Part shown: in pieces, positions 15,054 through 24,359 of the stretch | Layout: each line of letters starts with the position of its first letter | Numbering within the stretch: the first letter of the stretch is position 1 | Source: Prevotella sp. | GTDB taxonomy: Bacteria > Bacteroidota > Bacteroidia > Bacteroidales > Bacteroidaceae | Length of the DNA: 37,425 bases | NCBI GenBank assembly: GCA_017458195.1 | Contig: JAFTGI010000026.1 | Span: 1 to 37,425 of the forward strand | Reading direction: 5' to 3' | The notes under the pieces: generated by a model | The model's input: the letters and a program-made list of their open reading frames with translations, nothing else | Databases searched by the model: none | Told to the model about the DNA's origin: nothing | Translations under genes and position numbers: made by a program

Positions 15054-17987
15054 ATGAAAAAGAACCTTTTACTCATCGCAGGCCTCATGGCAACGACCGC
15101 CATCGGGGCTCAGACCTCACCCTGGGCCGGCAACGACCTGCCTGCAGAGGGTGGCACCTACTACCTCTATCAGGTGCAGACGGGCAAGTGGCTGCAGAAC
15201 AACAACGTCGTGCCCGAAGACTGGACCACACGCGCACAGCTGGGCCCCTACGGACTCGACATCGAGATTGTGGCCCAGGACGGCGGCTACCGCCTGAACC
15301 CCAAGTTCGGCCATAACCACAGCATCAACGGCTGGGACGACTTCCTCTATCTCGACACTGGCCGCGACGCCACGATCTGGACCCTGGAGAAGCAGGCTAA
15401 CGGTTACTACTGGATTTATACCGGCAACCAGGAGCATTTCATCAACACCAACGATGAAGGCTTCCTCGACGACTTCGGAATGAACTACGACTGGCAGCTC
15501 GTCACCCGCGAAGAGCGCATGGCCGACCTGACCACCGCCACCAAGGCCAACCCGAAGGACGCCACATGGCTCATCGGCGGCCACGACTTTGCCAACCAGG
15601 ACGAGCGCAATCAGTGGGACGTCATCCAGGAAGGTGACGGCGTCTACGCCCAGGGCGGCGACGGCATCGTCCACGGCAACCGCGCCGTGGAGTGCTGGAA
15701 GAAGACCAACTTCCGCCTGTCGAAGACCATCACGGGCCTGCCCAACGGCACCTACCGCTTCCAGCTGCAGGGCTTCTATCGCGACGGCTCCGAGGTGAAC
15801 ATCGGCAACAAGCGCGCTGCTGGCGAGGAGGTTATCCGTGCCTCCTATTATATCAACGACGTGACCCGCCCCTTCATGTCGATTCTCGACGGCGGTGCCG
15901 CTGAGGAGGATCTCGACTCCTACGCCGTGCCGCAGGGTGGCGTCTACATCCCCGGCAACTCGGTGCCCGGCAATGCCCTCGACCGTGCCTCCAACTGCTT
16001 CTTCAAGGGTGGCTACTGGAATGAGCCCGTCGAGGTCGTCGTCAGCGACGGCACCCTGACCATCGGCATGCAGAAGATCGGCGGCGGCGACGACGACTGG
16101 CTCGTCTTCGACTCGTTCACGCTGACCTATCTGGGTTCTGAGATCGACCTCGGTCCCGTGCTGGCCAACCTCAACGCTGCCATCGCCGACGCTGAGGCCT
16201 ACGACGGCGCTGCCGTGGCCGTGCTGACCAGCGCCCTGGCCGAGGCCAAGGCCCTGACCAATAGCACCGACGCCGTTGCCATTGCCAACGCCACGATGGC
16301 CCTGCGCAATGCCCTGGCTGCCGCTCAGAACTACAGCAACATCCTCGCCGACGCCGAGGCCTTCGACGGTGTCAAGACCGACTTCTTCACCGCTGCCCTT
16401 GAGGCTGCCAAGCAGGCTGCCGCCGAGCAGACGGACCTCGACGAGTTCAACAAGGCCGTCGAAGCTCTGAACAATGCCCTCAACGACGTGCGCGGCGCCC
16501 AGGATCCCCTGCGCTTCATCGAGCTGACCATCCCGTTCGCCCGTGAGGCCGGTGTCGATGCCGACATCATCGCCCGTGCACAGGCCGTCACCGAGCATGC
16601 CGAGAGCCTTGGCGACATCAACAATGCCCTGAACCAGCTGCGCATTGCCCGCAAGATCAAGAAGGCCGACAAGCAGGCCGACGTCTATCAGGGCAACACG
16701 CCTGAGGACGGCGATTTCTACATCTATAACGTCGGACTGCAGCGGTTCCTCTGCGGCGGCGGCGACTGGGGTGCACACGCCTACGTCGGATTCCCCGGCG
16801 TCGAGGTGACCCTCATCAGCAGCACCGAGTTCCCCGAGGATGCCGAGTCGTTCAGCGGCTATAAGATTGACACCCACCTGAACAACGGCGGCGAGAGCGA
16901 GTACCTGAACTACGGCGGCTACATGGACACCCCGACCCAGAACCTCTGGGAGTTCGTCCCCGTGGAGGGTAAGACAGGCGTCTACGTCATCGCCCGCGCC
17001 AACGGCGAGCAGGGTCCCGACGGCCGTCGCATGCTGCTCGGCTATCGCCCCGGCACTTATGGTAACATCGACACCGACATGTATGGCGAGGAAGATCCCA
17101 ACAACCAGTGGAAGCTCGTCAAGCGCGCCGACCGCGACGCCCTGCTGGCTACGGCTACCGCCGACAAGCCCCAGGATGCCACCTACCTGATCCAGTCGCC
17201 TAACTTCAACCAGCGCGAGGACGTCTCGGCATGGGTCAGCGCCTACAGCAACGGCGCCATCTTCGGCCGCCTCGACAACCATCCCGACTTTGCCTACGAG
17301 TGCTGGAACCAGCCTTCGTTCGACCTCTCGCAGACCGTCTACGACCTGCTGCCTGGCTTCTATGCCGTGGGCGTTCAGGGCTTCTATCGCGACGGCGACC
17401 ATGAGAACCAGATTCGCGTCATCGCTGCCGGCGGCGACGCCCGTCAGGATGCCGTCCTCACCTCGTTCGACATGGTCGACAGCGAGACCATCCTGCCCAA
17501 CATCACCACCGAGGTCGACAAGGCTCCCGGTCTGGGCGACCGCCGCACGGTGCTGCCCCTCATCCCCGACCTCGACGAGAACGGCCAGGAGCAGTATGAC
17601 GACAACGGCAACCTCCGCATGAAGGAGGACCAGTCGGTCGACCGCCAGTATCTGGGCGAGTTCCCCTACAACATCGACCAGGCTTGCGAATACTTCCAGA
17701 ACGGTCTCTACAAGAGCCACCTGCTCGTTGAGGTCGGCGCCGGCGGCGAGCTGATGTTCATCATCCAGAAGGAGCGCGGCGACGTGGAGCGCGACTGGGT
17801 GGTCGTCGACAACTTCCGCCTGACCTACTACGGCACGACGAAGCCCACCGAGGAGCAGCTCGGCGTGAAGGACGTCCAGATGCTTCTGCCGGTCACGGGC
17901 CGCACCTACAACCTGCAGGGTCAGCAGGTCAGCCTGCCCCAGAAGGGTCTGTTCATCCGCGACGGACGCAAGTTCTACGTGAAGTAA
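15054..17987 (+). CDS. Secreted repeat protein, paralogue of the 1498-residue protein
   Basis: A 977-residue exported protein with a signal peptide (1-19, ending IGAQ). It has two copies of the repeat seen in the protein at 354-4850: a beta-rich module ('YYLYQVQTGKWLQ', near 36; 'FYIYNVGLQRFLCGGG', near 555), a linker of the form 'W-LV-R-[ED]-R---L--AT---P-DATYLI', and a galactose-binding-like domain with 'GTYRFQLQGFYRDG' and 'DNFRLTYYG'. The first repeat is followed by an Ala-rich helical segment (about 365-540). The tail is 'TYNLQGQQV...QKGLFI...KFYVK'. No catalytic residues are recognised. Its promoter resembles that of the GH43 gene, so it is probably made under the same conditions, perhaps to bind the substrate (inference). 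Confidence 0.85.
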   Translation: MKKNLLLIAGLMATTAIGAQTSPWAGNDLPAEGGTYYLYQVQTGKWLQNNNVVPEDWTTRAQLGPYGLDIEIVAQDGGYRLNPKFGHNHSINGWDDFLYLDTGRDATIWTLEKQANGYYWIYTGNQEHFINTNDEGFLDDFGMNYDWQLVTREERMADLTTATKANPKDATWLIGGHDFANQDERNQWDVIQEGDGVYAQGGDGIVHGNRAVECWKKTNFRLSKTITGLPNGTYRFQLQGFYRDGSEVNIGNKRAAGEEVIRASYYINDVTRPFMSILDGGAAEEDLDSYAVPQGGVYIPGNSVPGNALDRASNCFFKGGYWNEPVEVVVSDGTLTIGMQKIGGGDDDWLVFDSFTLTYLGSEIDLGPVLANLNAAIADAEAYDGAAVAVLTSALAEAKALTNSTDAVAIANATMALRNALAAAQNYSNILADAEAFDGVKTDFFTAALEAAKQAAAEQTDLDEFNKAVEALNNALNDVRGAQDPLRFIELTIPFAREAGVDADIIARAQAVTEHAESLGDINNALNQLRIARKIKKADKQADVYQGNTPEDGDFYIYNVGLQRFLCGGGDWGAHAYVGFPGVEVTLISSTEFPEDAESFSGYKIDTHLNNGGESEYLNYGGYMDTPTQNLWEFVPVEGKTGVYVIARANGEQGPDGRRMLLGYRPGTYGNIDTDMYGEEDPNNQWKLVKRADRDALLATATADKPQDATYLIQSPNFNQREDVSAWVSAYSNGAIFGRLDNHPDFAYECWNQPSFDLSQTVYDLLPGFYAVGVQGFYRDGDHENQIRVIAAGGDARQDAVLTSFDMVDSETILPNITTEVDKAPGLGDRRTVLPLIPDLDENGQEQYDDNGNLRMKEDQSVDRQYLGEFPYNIDQACEYFQNGLYKSHLLVEVGAGGELMFIIQKERGDVERDWVVVDNFRLTYYGTTKPTEEQLGVKDVQMLLPVTGRTYNLQGQQVSLPQKGLFIRDGRKFYVK

Positions 17988-18007
17988 TTTAACGGATCGC
18001 CAATCAT

Positions 18008-18066
18008 AAAATGCCGCTTCTTGAAGGTAATATACCCCTATATTACATTCGAGAAGCGGCATTTTT
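18008..18066 (+). terminator. Large hairpin with nested palindrome, terminator or attenuator
   Basis: A 14-bp perfect outer stem (AAAATGCCGCTTCT 18008-18021 with 18052-18065) encloses the palindrome at 18023-18050 and ends in a T-run. It lies between the 977-residue protein gene and the GH43-esterase gene. No other promoter is seen before the latter, so this could act as a leaky terminator that sets the ratio of the two products. Confidence 0.75.
18023..18050. repeat. 28-nt palindromic hairpin, copy 2
   Basis: Same element as 152-179, with one base changed in the right arm (TATATTACATTC instead of ...CCTTC). Flanking TT on the left and GAGAAG on the right are shared too, so the similarity is not just a chance stem. 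Confidence 0.75.
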
Positions 18067-18080
18067 CATTATTTTAACCC

Positions 18081-20570
18081 ATGAAACGACTCCTTACAAT
18101 CTGTGCTCTGCTGTCGCTCATCGGACTTGCCAGCGCACAAACGGCCAAGAGCGTCGTGCCCCTGGCCGACCCCTTCATCCTGCTCGACGGCGACACCTAC
18201 TATGCCTATGGCACCAACGACCCCGACGGCATCGCCGTCTGGACCTCCACCGACCTGCTCGCCTGGCGCAGGCTCGGCCAGCTGGCCCTGCACCGGCAGA
18301 ACACCACCGAGACGCAGTGGTTCTGGGCCCCGGAGGTCTATCATAAGAACGGCCGCTACTACATGTACTATTCGGCCAACGAGCACCTCTACGTCGCCAC
18401 GGCCGACCGGCCCGAGGGCCCCTTCCGCCAGGTGGGCGGCCGCATGATGGAGAACACGCTCGGCGACGAGAAGTGCATTGACTCCAGCGTCTACTTCGAT
18501 GACGACGGCCAGGCCTACTGCTTCTTCGTGCGCTTCACCGACGGCAACTGCATCTGGAGCATCGAGCTCGACGACGACCTCGTGACGCCCCGGCCCGCCA
18601 CGCTCCACAAGTGCATCAGCGTCGAGCAGCCTTGGGAGAACCTCCTGGGCCGCGTCAACGAGGGGCCCTTCATCCTGAAGCACAACAACATCTACTACCT
18701 GACCTACTCAGGCAATGACTACCGTTCGCAGGACTATGCCGTCGGCTATGCCCAGGCCCGCAACATCGCGTCGACCGCGTGGACGAAGTCGGCCGACAAT
18801 CCCATCGTGCGCCGCGTCGAGGACCTCGTCGGCTGCGGCCACCACTCGTTCTTCACCGACAAGGAGGGTCGCCTGCGCATCGTCTTCCATGCCCACGACT
18901 CCGCCACCGACGTGGCCCCGCGCCGCCTCTACATCGGCACGATGGAGTTCTCGGGCAACAAGCTCCGCATGACCGACGAGCCCGTCATCCGACCCGTCCT
19001 CGCCGCGGGCGACGACCAGCATGTCTACCTGCGCGGCAATATCGCCGGCGACGGCTTCGAGCTCAGCCGCACGGACGACCAGACGTGGGGCGCGACGGTC
19101 ACGCTCGACGACTCCCGCGTGTTCCTGTTCAGCGACAAGTACGTCTACTTCGAATGTCCTGAACAGAACTACCGCTCGCAGAACATCCGCATCAACGGCG
19201 GCACCTACGACGTCAGTCTCCGCCTCGCCGACGGCCACTGGAGCTTCACCGCCCCCGAGGACCCCTGGCGCATCTCTGCCTTCGGTTCCAGCGTCTGCAA
19301 CGGTCAGGGCGCCACCGGCAACAAGGGCTATGCCTACCTCTACGGCGAGCAGCTCCGGCAGCGCTATGCCGACGGCGTCACGGAGAATCCCTTCTACGTC
19401 TCGGGCATCAGCATCGGCGGCAACACCACCCAGATGCTGCTCGACCGCTACGACGAGATGACCCGCGACCACTCGCGCTACGTCGTCGTCGGCCTCTCGA
19501 TGGGCAACGAGGGCATCCACGAGGCCACCGACAAGCAGCGCGTCCTCAACCAGTTCTCGCAGAACCTGCAGACCATCGTCCGCCAGATCAGGCAGGACGG
19601 CAAGGTGCCCGTCGTGATGAACAACTACACGCGCGGCGACTTCACCGCCGACGACTACACCTATATTAAAAAGATGAACCTGCAGATCCACGAGTGGGAC
19701 GTCGCCTCGGTCAACACGCTCGGTGCCATCGACGACGGCGCAGGCCACTGGGCTTCCGGCTACATGCAGGACAATGCCCACCCGACCACCAACGGCCACC
19801 GCGAGTTCCTCTATGCCATGCCGCCGTCGCTCTTCGACGCCCTGGCTGCCGGCAAGCCGCAGCCCGAGCGCGACCAGAGCCAGAGCATGACCCTCGGCGA
19901 CGGCGCCACGCTCTGCTGGGCTGTCGAGGGCACGGTGCACCCCTTCACCGTCAGCCTCCGCTTCCGCGGCGCCGACGCTGGTCGCCTGCTGCGCTTCCAG
20001 CTGACGGCCGCCGCGCGCCAGGGCAGCGTCGACATCGACGACGAGGGCCATCTTGTCTACACCAACCCCGCGGGCCGCAAGATCACGACGGCCAGCGTCG
20101 TCACCCCCGGCCAGTGGCACACGGTCACCCTGACCCACTACTACGCCCAGGGCCGCACCCTGCTCTATCTCGACGAGGAGGCCGCCGAGGCTGAAGTGCG
20201 CGAGCGCCTCAGCTCGATCAGCCAGGTGTGGGCAGGCGACAGCGACCGGCCGTCGCTGAGCCGCGACGTCAGCGAGCTGTTCTTCTGGCGGTCGGCCTTC
20301 ACGCCCGAGGAGGTTGCCGCCCATTGCCAGGGCCGTCTGCTCAAGTCGAGCCTCGAGATCTACGTGCCCTGCCGCTCGGCCGTCGACCTGGTCAACCGGG
20401 CCCAGTCGCTCAATGGCGTCGTCTACGTCCCCCTCTCGTCGGCCAGCATCAGCACGCCGTCGTTTAACCCGTCGCCCGCCGCCCCCGTCTACAACCTGGG
20501 CGGGCGGCGACTGGCCTCGTCGTCACGTCGCGGCATCCACGTCCGTGGAGGCCGCCTCGTGGCGGAATAA
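18081..20570 (+). CDS. Secreted multidomain GH43 - SGNH esterase - LamG-like protein
   Basis: An 829-residue protein with a signal peptide (1-20). An N-terminal GH43 domain (about 25-290) carries D30 (LADPFI), D134 (CIDSSVYF) and E194 (NEGPFI). After a small beta linker, an SGNH/GDSL hydrolase domain (about 393-585) shows the nucleophile S404 in AFGSSVCNG, the GGN of block II, the 'LSMGNEG' Asn block and the D564-x-x-H567 pair in DNAHPTTNGH. A concanavalin/LamG-like domain (about 595-775) and a very degenerate tail ('VYNLGGRRL...') follow. Both catalytic sets look intact. The pairing suggests removal of arabinosyl or xylosyl units together with acetyl esters from the same polymer, such as pectin side chains or xylan. 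Specificity is inferred. Confidence 0.88.
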   Translation: MKRLLTICALLSLIGLASAQTAKSVVPLADPFILLDGDTYYAYGTNDPDGIAVWTSTDLLAWRRLGQLALHRQNTTETQWFWAPEVYHKNGRYYMYYSANEHLYVATADRPEGPFRQVGGRMMENTLGDEKCIDSSVYFDDDGQAYCFFVRFTDGNCIWSIELDDDLVTPRPATLHKCISVEQPWENLLGRVNEGPFILKHNNIYYLTYSGNDYRSQDYAVGYAQARNIASTAWTKSADNPIVRRVEDLVGCGHHSFFTDKEGRLRIVFHAHDSATDVAPRRLYIGTMEFSGNKLRMTDEPVIRPVLAAGDDQHVYLRGNIAGDGFELSRTDDQTWGATVTLDDSRVFLFSDKYVYFECPEQNYRSQNIRINGGTYDVSLRLADGHWSFTAPEDPWRISAFGSSVCNGQGATGNKGYAYLYGEQLRQRYADGVTENPFYVSGISIGGNTTQMLLDRYDEMTRDHSRYVVVGLSMGNEGIHEATDKQRVLNQFSQNLQTIVRQIRQDGKVPVVMNNYTRGDFTADDYTYIKKMNLQIHEWDVASVNTLGAIDDGAGHWASGYMQDNAHPTTNGHREFLYAMPPSLFDALAAGKPQPERDQSQSMTLGDGATLCWAVEGTVHPFTVSLRFRGADAGRLLRFQLTAAARQGSVDIDDEGHLVYTNPAGRKITTASVVTPGQWHTVTLTHYYAQGRTLLYLDEEAAEAEVRERLSSISQVWAGDSDRPSLSRDVSELFFWRSAFTPEEVAAHCQGRLLKSSLEIYVPCRSAVDLVNRAQSLNGVVYVPLSSASISTPSFNPSPAAPVYNLGGRRLASSSRRGIHVRGGRLVAE

Positions 20571-20584
20571 AGCGCCGCGTTTTT
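20559..20584 (+). terminator. Probable terminator of the GH43-esterase gene
   Basis: GTGGCG (20559-20564) can pair with CGCCGC (20573-20578), with one G-U pair, around an eight-base loop. TTTTT follows at 20580-20584. The hairpin overlaps the stop codon. Confidence 0.5.
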
Positions 20585-20657
20585 GTCTCTTTCTTACAAA
20601 ATGAGACAATTTAACATCATTTAAGGTAAGCAGAGGCTCACCTGACAGTTTCCTTTG

Positions 20658-20665
20658 TATTTTTG
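20658..20665 (+). promoter_or_regulatory. -7 box of the BspA-like gene
   Basis: TATTTTTG lies 31 bases before ATG 20697. No clear -33 TTTG is present at the usual distance. Confidence 0.55.
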
Positions 20666-20696
20666 CGTCAAGTATAAAAACTAATATAAAGGAATT

Positions 20697-21590
20697 ATGA
20701 AGCATTTCAGATTTTTAGCAGCTATCCTGATGGCCGTTGCCTGGGGCCAAATGGCATGGGCAGACTCCTTGGCGACTGACGGCCTAATCTATTATACGGA
20801 TGACGCCGGCATCACTTACGAATGTGATGCGAATACGGCTATGGCCCTGATAGTAGACATACCTGATACAAGGACGACGATAGTCCCACTTGAAAACCTT
20901 ACCGCCAGCGATGGATATATCTATTATGTGCGCGGGTTCAGTGATCAATTGTTTTCAACAGCTTATGGAGGACACACAACCACCAGCGATAATTGGCAGA
21001 AAGTCATTCTTCCGCCGAACTTCACCATTAATCTTTCTTTCTTGTCTGAATGTCAAAACCTTGAGAGCGTAGAGTTCTCATCGCAGTCACTCATGGTGGA
21101 GCTTCCCGGCGGGTGCTTGAGGGATAACCCCAAGCTGAGCCGTGTCGTGCTCCCTCCGCTTTTGTCGTCGATCAGCCGAGGATGCTTTTACAATTGCAGC
21201 AGCCTCACCACCATCACACTGCCCGATGCAGTCCTTACGATAGAGGAGAATGCTTTCGCAAATAGCGGACTGACCACGCTCAACACGAACAAAGTGACGG
21301 CCGTCGGTGACGCCGCATTTATGAATACGAGCCTGGTGAGCATCCAGATGCCAGAGGTGACCACCATTGGCGTCGGTGCCTTCAATGGGTCAACCATCGG
21401 CAGCATCCAGATTCCGAAGGTGACGAAGATTGACGACTATGCGTTCGAAGGCTTAGCCAATTCGACCTTCGAGATTCCGTCGCAGGTGACCGAGATTGGC
21501 GAACATGCCTTCGCGAATTCGAAGCTGACCGTGCTCAACGCTCCCAATTTGGTGAGCATCGGCAGATCGGCATTCTCCAACAGCCAGTAG
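20697..21590 (+). CDS. Segment 1 of the BspA-like gene: signal peptide and LRR_5 repeats
   Basis: A 297-residue segment ending at the premature TAG. It holds the signal peptide and about six LRR_5 repeats of 20-21 residues ('AFANSGLTTLN', 'AFMNTSLVSIQ', 'AFNGSTIGSIQ', 'AFANSKLTVLN'). If translated alone it would be an exported LRR fragment lacking its C-terminal part. Confidence 0.6.
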   Translation: MKHFRFLAAILMAVAWGQMAWADSLATDGLIYYTDDAGITYECDANTAMALIVDIPDTRTTIVPLENLTASDGYIYYVRGFSDQLFSTAYGGHTTTSDNWQKVILPPNFTINLSFLSECQNLESVEFSSQSLMVELPGGCLRDNPKLSRVVLPPLLSSISRGCFYNCSSLTTITLPDAVLTIEENAFANSGLTTLNTNKVTAVGDAAFMNTSLVSIQMPEVTTIGVGAFNGSTIGSIQIPKVTKIDDYAFEGLANSTFEIPSQVTEIGEHAFANSKLTVLNAPNLVSIGRSAFSNSQ

Positions 21591-21614
21591 CTGACCACCA
21601 TCAACATTCCCAAG

Positions 21615-24359
21615 GTGGAGACCATCGCAGATGAGGCTTTCGAATCATGCATCAGCTTAACCGGTTTCAACTGGGATCCGAATGTGCTGCAGTCGATTGG
21701 CAAAAGAGCCTTCGCTGGCGTATTGCCAAATGTGAACCCGGTCACCCTCCGCTTTTCCAATCCCGACCTCCTGATAGGCAGTGAGGCTTTCTACACGTCA
21801 GTGACCTACCCCACACGTGAAATCATCATCGACTGTCTCACGCCGGCCGTTGAGGGCTATACGATGCCTATGAATTCTACGGCGTTCAATAACGCACAGA
21901 AGAAATATATCGTCGTCAATGTGCCGGTCGGCACGGGCAATCGCTATAGGGAGATGTATGGCTGGCAGGGTTTCAAGATTGCGGAGGACCTCTCCGGGGT
22001 GACCCTGTCGGAATACGAGGAGGTGAACGGGATTTTCGGCACCTGGTTCGGACAATACACCGCCAGCCAGCTCAGCGCCGTGAAGCGTCTGAAGGTGTCG
22101 GGAACGCTCTCCGAGGATGATTGGGCAGAGCTGCGGCAGATGTGCGACGGCACCGTGAGCGGCGTCAGCCTGCGCACGCTCGACTTGTCGGAGGCTCAGT
22201 TAGCTAGCAGTGAGGAGCTGACCTTCAGCGGATTCTCAACCCTCGACACGCTCTATCTGCCCAAGTCGGGCCGCTATCTGGCCACGGGGTGCCTGCGTGG
22301 CTGCAAGAGCAACCTGGTGGTCGTCGTGCCCGACCAGACCCCGCCTAACGCCATCGACGAGTATTTTGCCGGCGATGTGGAGGGCATGACGCTCATCGTG
22401 CCCTCAGGCACCTATAGCCTATACAGCAGCCGTACAGGCTGGAAAAACTTCGGCAACTTCCAGGTGGAGAACGTCGTGAGCGAGTCGCCCTGGGTGAGCT
22501 ATGCCTTCCGCAGCCTCGAGGCCGGATCGCTGGCCGCAGCACTGCAGCGCATGTCGGACAAGGAGCAGCACATGCTTGCCGGACTCACCGTCAGCGGTCC
22601 GCTCAACTCGGCCGACCTCAAGGAGATTCGTCGCCTGTGCGGCGTGCCCTTCGTGCTCGGTGGAGCCGCTACGGGCTACAACGTGAGCTTCCTCGATCTG
22701 GCCGACGCCACGTTCGTCGTGGATGCGACGCCGTTCTGCAATAACGGCAACTACGACTGCAACATCGCGGAGGCCAACACCATCCCAAGCTATGCCTTCT
22801 GCGGCATGACGCAGGACGACACGCTCTGGCTGCCCTCTGCCCCCAGGACGTTGAATGCCTCTCTCTTCAAGCAGGCCAACGCCACGATGAAGGTGTTCGC
22901 CCTCTGGAACGATCCCAAGCTGGTCGTCTACGAAGGCACCTTCGCGACCGACGTGGCGCAGATGACCCTCGTCGTGCCTGCAGGACGTCAGACGACCTAT
23001 CAGAACGCGACGCCCAGCTATTCATTCAGTAAGTTCGGCAACATCGTCGCCGGCTCGTTCGAGGGCCTTGGCGCCGTGCCTGCCGAAGCCCCCGACAATC
23101 TGACGCTGAACATCTGTCGTGGTGGTGCCGGAGCGCAGGTCGGAATCCAGTATTATGCATCGAATCGCCTGAAAACGGTATTCGTCAGTAATCCTGCCAC
23201 CACCACGAGCATTCCGCGCTCCGATGTGGCCAATGGCGGTAATCCCTATCTCCACCTGCTCATCTATACAACCCGCGAAGTCAGTGTCTATCTGGACGGC
23301 AATGACATCACGTCGCGGGCCGTCACGACGGTTCGCGAGGACAAGCACGACACCTGTTACGACTTCGACTACTACACCCTCGGATTCGACAATGGGAACA
23401 CCTATGAGGCCGACGTCGTCATCCAGTTTGCCGATGCCGTCGTGACCGACGTGCGCACCGTCCGGCTCACCAGCAACACCCTCGATCAGGAGGGCATCGT
23501 CTTCACCATGTACAACAAAAAGGACGATGGCACGGCCGACTACGACACGGCTGAGTCGCTGCGCATCAACGAGTTCCACAGCATTCCGGCCACGAAGGTC
23601 ATCCAGATGTACCTGCCGCTGTCAAACAACAATCCGTGGGAGAGCGGCGTGCTGACCCTCAACGGCGTGGAGGTGCAGCAAGCCTCGCCCGGCTATGAAA
23701 GCAGCAACTGCCAGTATGAGGTGACCGACCTGTCGTCGCGCCCGGTCTGGGACTTCAAGCTTACGGTGCGTCGCGACGGCGATCCCAGTCCTGACCATGT
23801 CACTCACAACGTCAACTTCATCGACGCGAGCGGACAGGCCTCGATGAGCTATAGCTACAACACCTCGGCCGGCGAAGCCGAGACGATGAGCGTCAACGAG
23901 GGCATCAACACCTTCCAGCTGCCCAACGTGACCTACGATGAGGCAACCTGCTTCGTCGACATGGCCGTCAAGGTGCCCACGGGCTATCTGCTGACGGTCA
24001 GCAAGGCCGATATGAACATCGGCTGGCGACTCACGAAGGACGACCAGACCACGGTGGAGAACGGCGTGGAATACGACGTCTATCACGTGCACGACAACAG
24101 CTACGAATACCGCATGTCGAACCAGGCCTTCGTCGTCATGGTCAAGGAGCCTGACGCCGTGAGGGAATGGAACGTGGTGCTGACGGGCGAGGCTACAGCC
24201 GTCTTCAGTCTCGAGCAGGCCAACGGCAGCAGCCTTGGCGAAGATTATGTCTGGGAAAGCCGCACCATGGCGGTCAGCGAGAAGGCCGCCTCGGTCAGTC
24301 TGGCCGTCGGCACACGTCAGCAGAGTGATGATTTTGGACCACCCACGAGCTCGTGGTGA
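21615..24359 (+). CDS. Segment 2 of the BspA-like gene: LRR continuation and beta-sandwich repeats
   Basis: Open in the same frame as segment 1, starting 24 bases after the TAG. It lacks its own signal peptide and promoter. LRR-like units continue to about 23060 ('LRTLDLSEAQL', 'SGFSTLDTLYLP'), then repeated beta-sandwich units with 'VYLDGNDITSR'-type strands. The frame ends artificially at the 24335 frameshift after 'SLAVGTRQQSDDF'. Confidence 0.55.
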   Translation: METIADEAFESCISLTGFNWDPNVLQSIGKRAFAGVLPNVNPVTLRFSNPDLLIGSEAFYTSVTYPTREIIIDCLTPAVEGYTMPMNSTAFNNAQKKYIVVNVPVGTGNRYREMYGWQGFKIAEDLSGVTLSEYEEVNGIFGTWFGQYTASQLSAVKRLKVSGTLSEDDWAELRQMCDGTVSGVSLRTLDLSEAQLASSEELTFSGFSTLDTLYLPKSGRYLATGCLRGCKSNLVVVVPDQTPPNAIDEYFAGDVEGMTLIVPSGTYSLYSSRTGWKNFGNFQVENVVSESPWVSYAFRSLEAGSLAAALQRMSDKEQHMLAGLTVSGPLNSADLKEIRRLCGVPFVLGGAATGYNVSFLDLADATFVVDATPFCNNGNYDCNIAEANTIPSYAFCGMTQDDTLWLPSAPRTLNASLFKQANATMKVFALWNDPKLVVYEGTFATDVAQMTLVVPAGRQTTYQNATPSYSFSKFGNIVAGSFEGLGAVPAEAPDNLTLNICRGGAGAQVGIQYYASNRLKTVFVSNPATTTSIPRSDVANGGNPYLHLLIYTTREVSVYLDGNDITSRAVTTVREDKHDTCYDFDYYTLGFDNGNTYEADVVIQFADAVVTDVRTVRLTSNTLDQEGIVFTMYNKKDDGTADYDTAESLRINEFHSIPATKVIQMYLPLSNNNPWESGVLTLNGVEVQQASPGYESSNCQYEVTDLSSRPVWDFKLTVRRDGDPSPDHVTHNVNFIDASGQASMSYSYNTSAGEAETMSVNEGINTFQLPNVTYDEATCFVDMAVKVPTGYLLTVSKADMNIGWRLTKDDQTTVENGVEYDVYHVHDNSYEYRMSNQAFVVMVKEPDAVREWNVVLTGEATAVFSLEQANGSSLGEDYVWESRTMAVSEKAASVSLAVGTRQQSDDFGPPTSSW

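Noticed and set aside
15117..18062. 981-codon open frame on the minus strand
   Set aside because: It is antisense to the 977-residue secreted protein, begins with no signal or promoter, and its Val/Gly/Leu/Asp-rich composition is that of a GC-driven shadow frame.
18708..20324. 538-codon minus-strand open frame opposite the GH43-esterase gene
   Set aside because: Antisense to two catalytic domains with conserved motifs; no independent evidence of coding.
21588..21590. Programmed stop-codon readthrough or pyrrolysine codon
   Set aside because: No downstream stimulatory structure or pyrrolysine genes are seen, and a second lesion in the same gene makes decay the simpler explanation.
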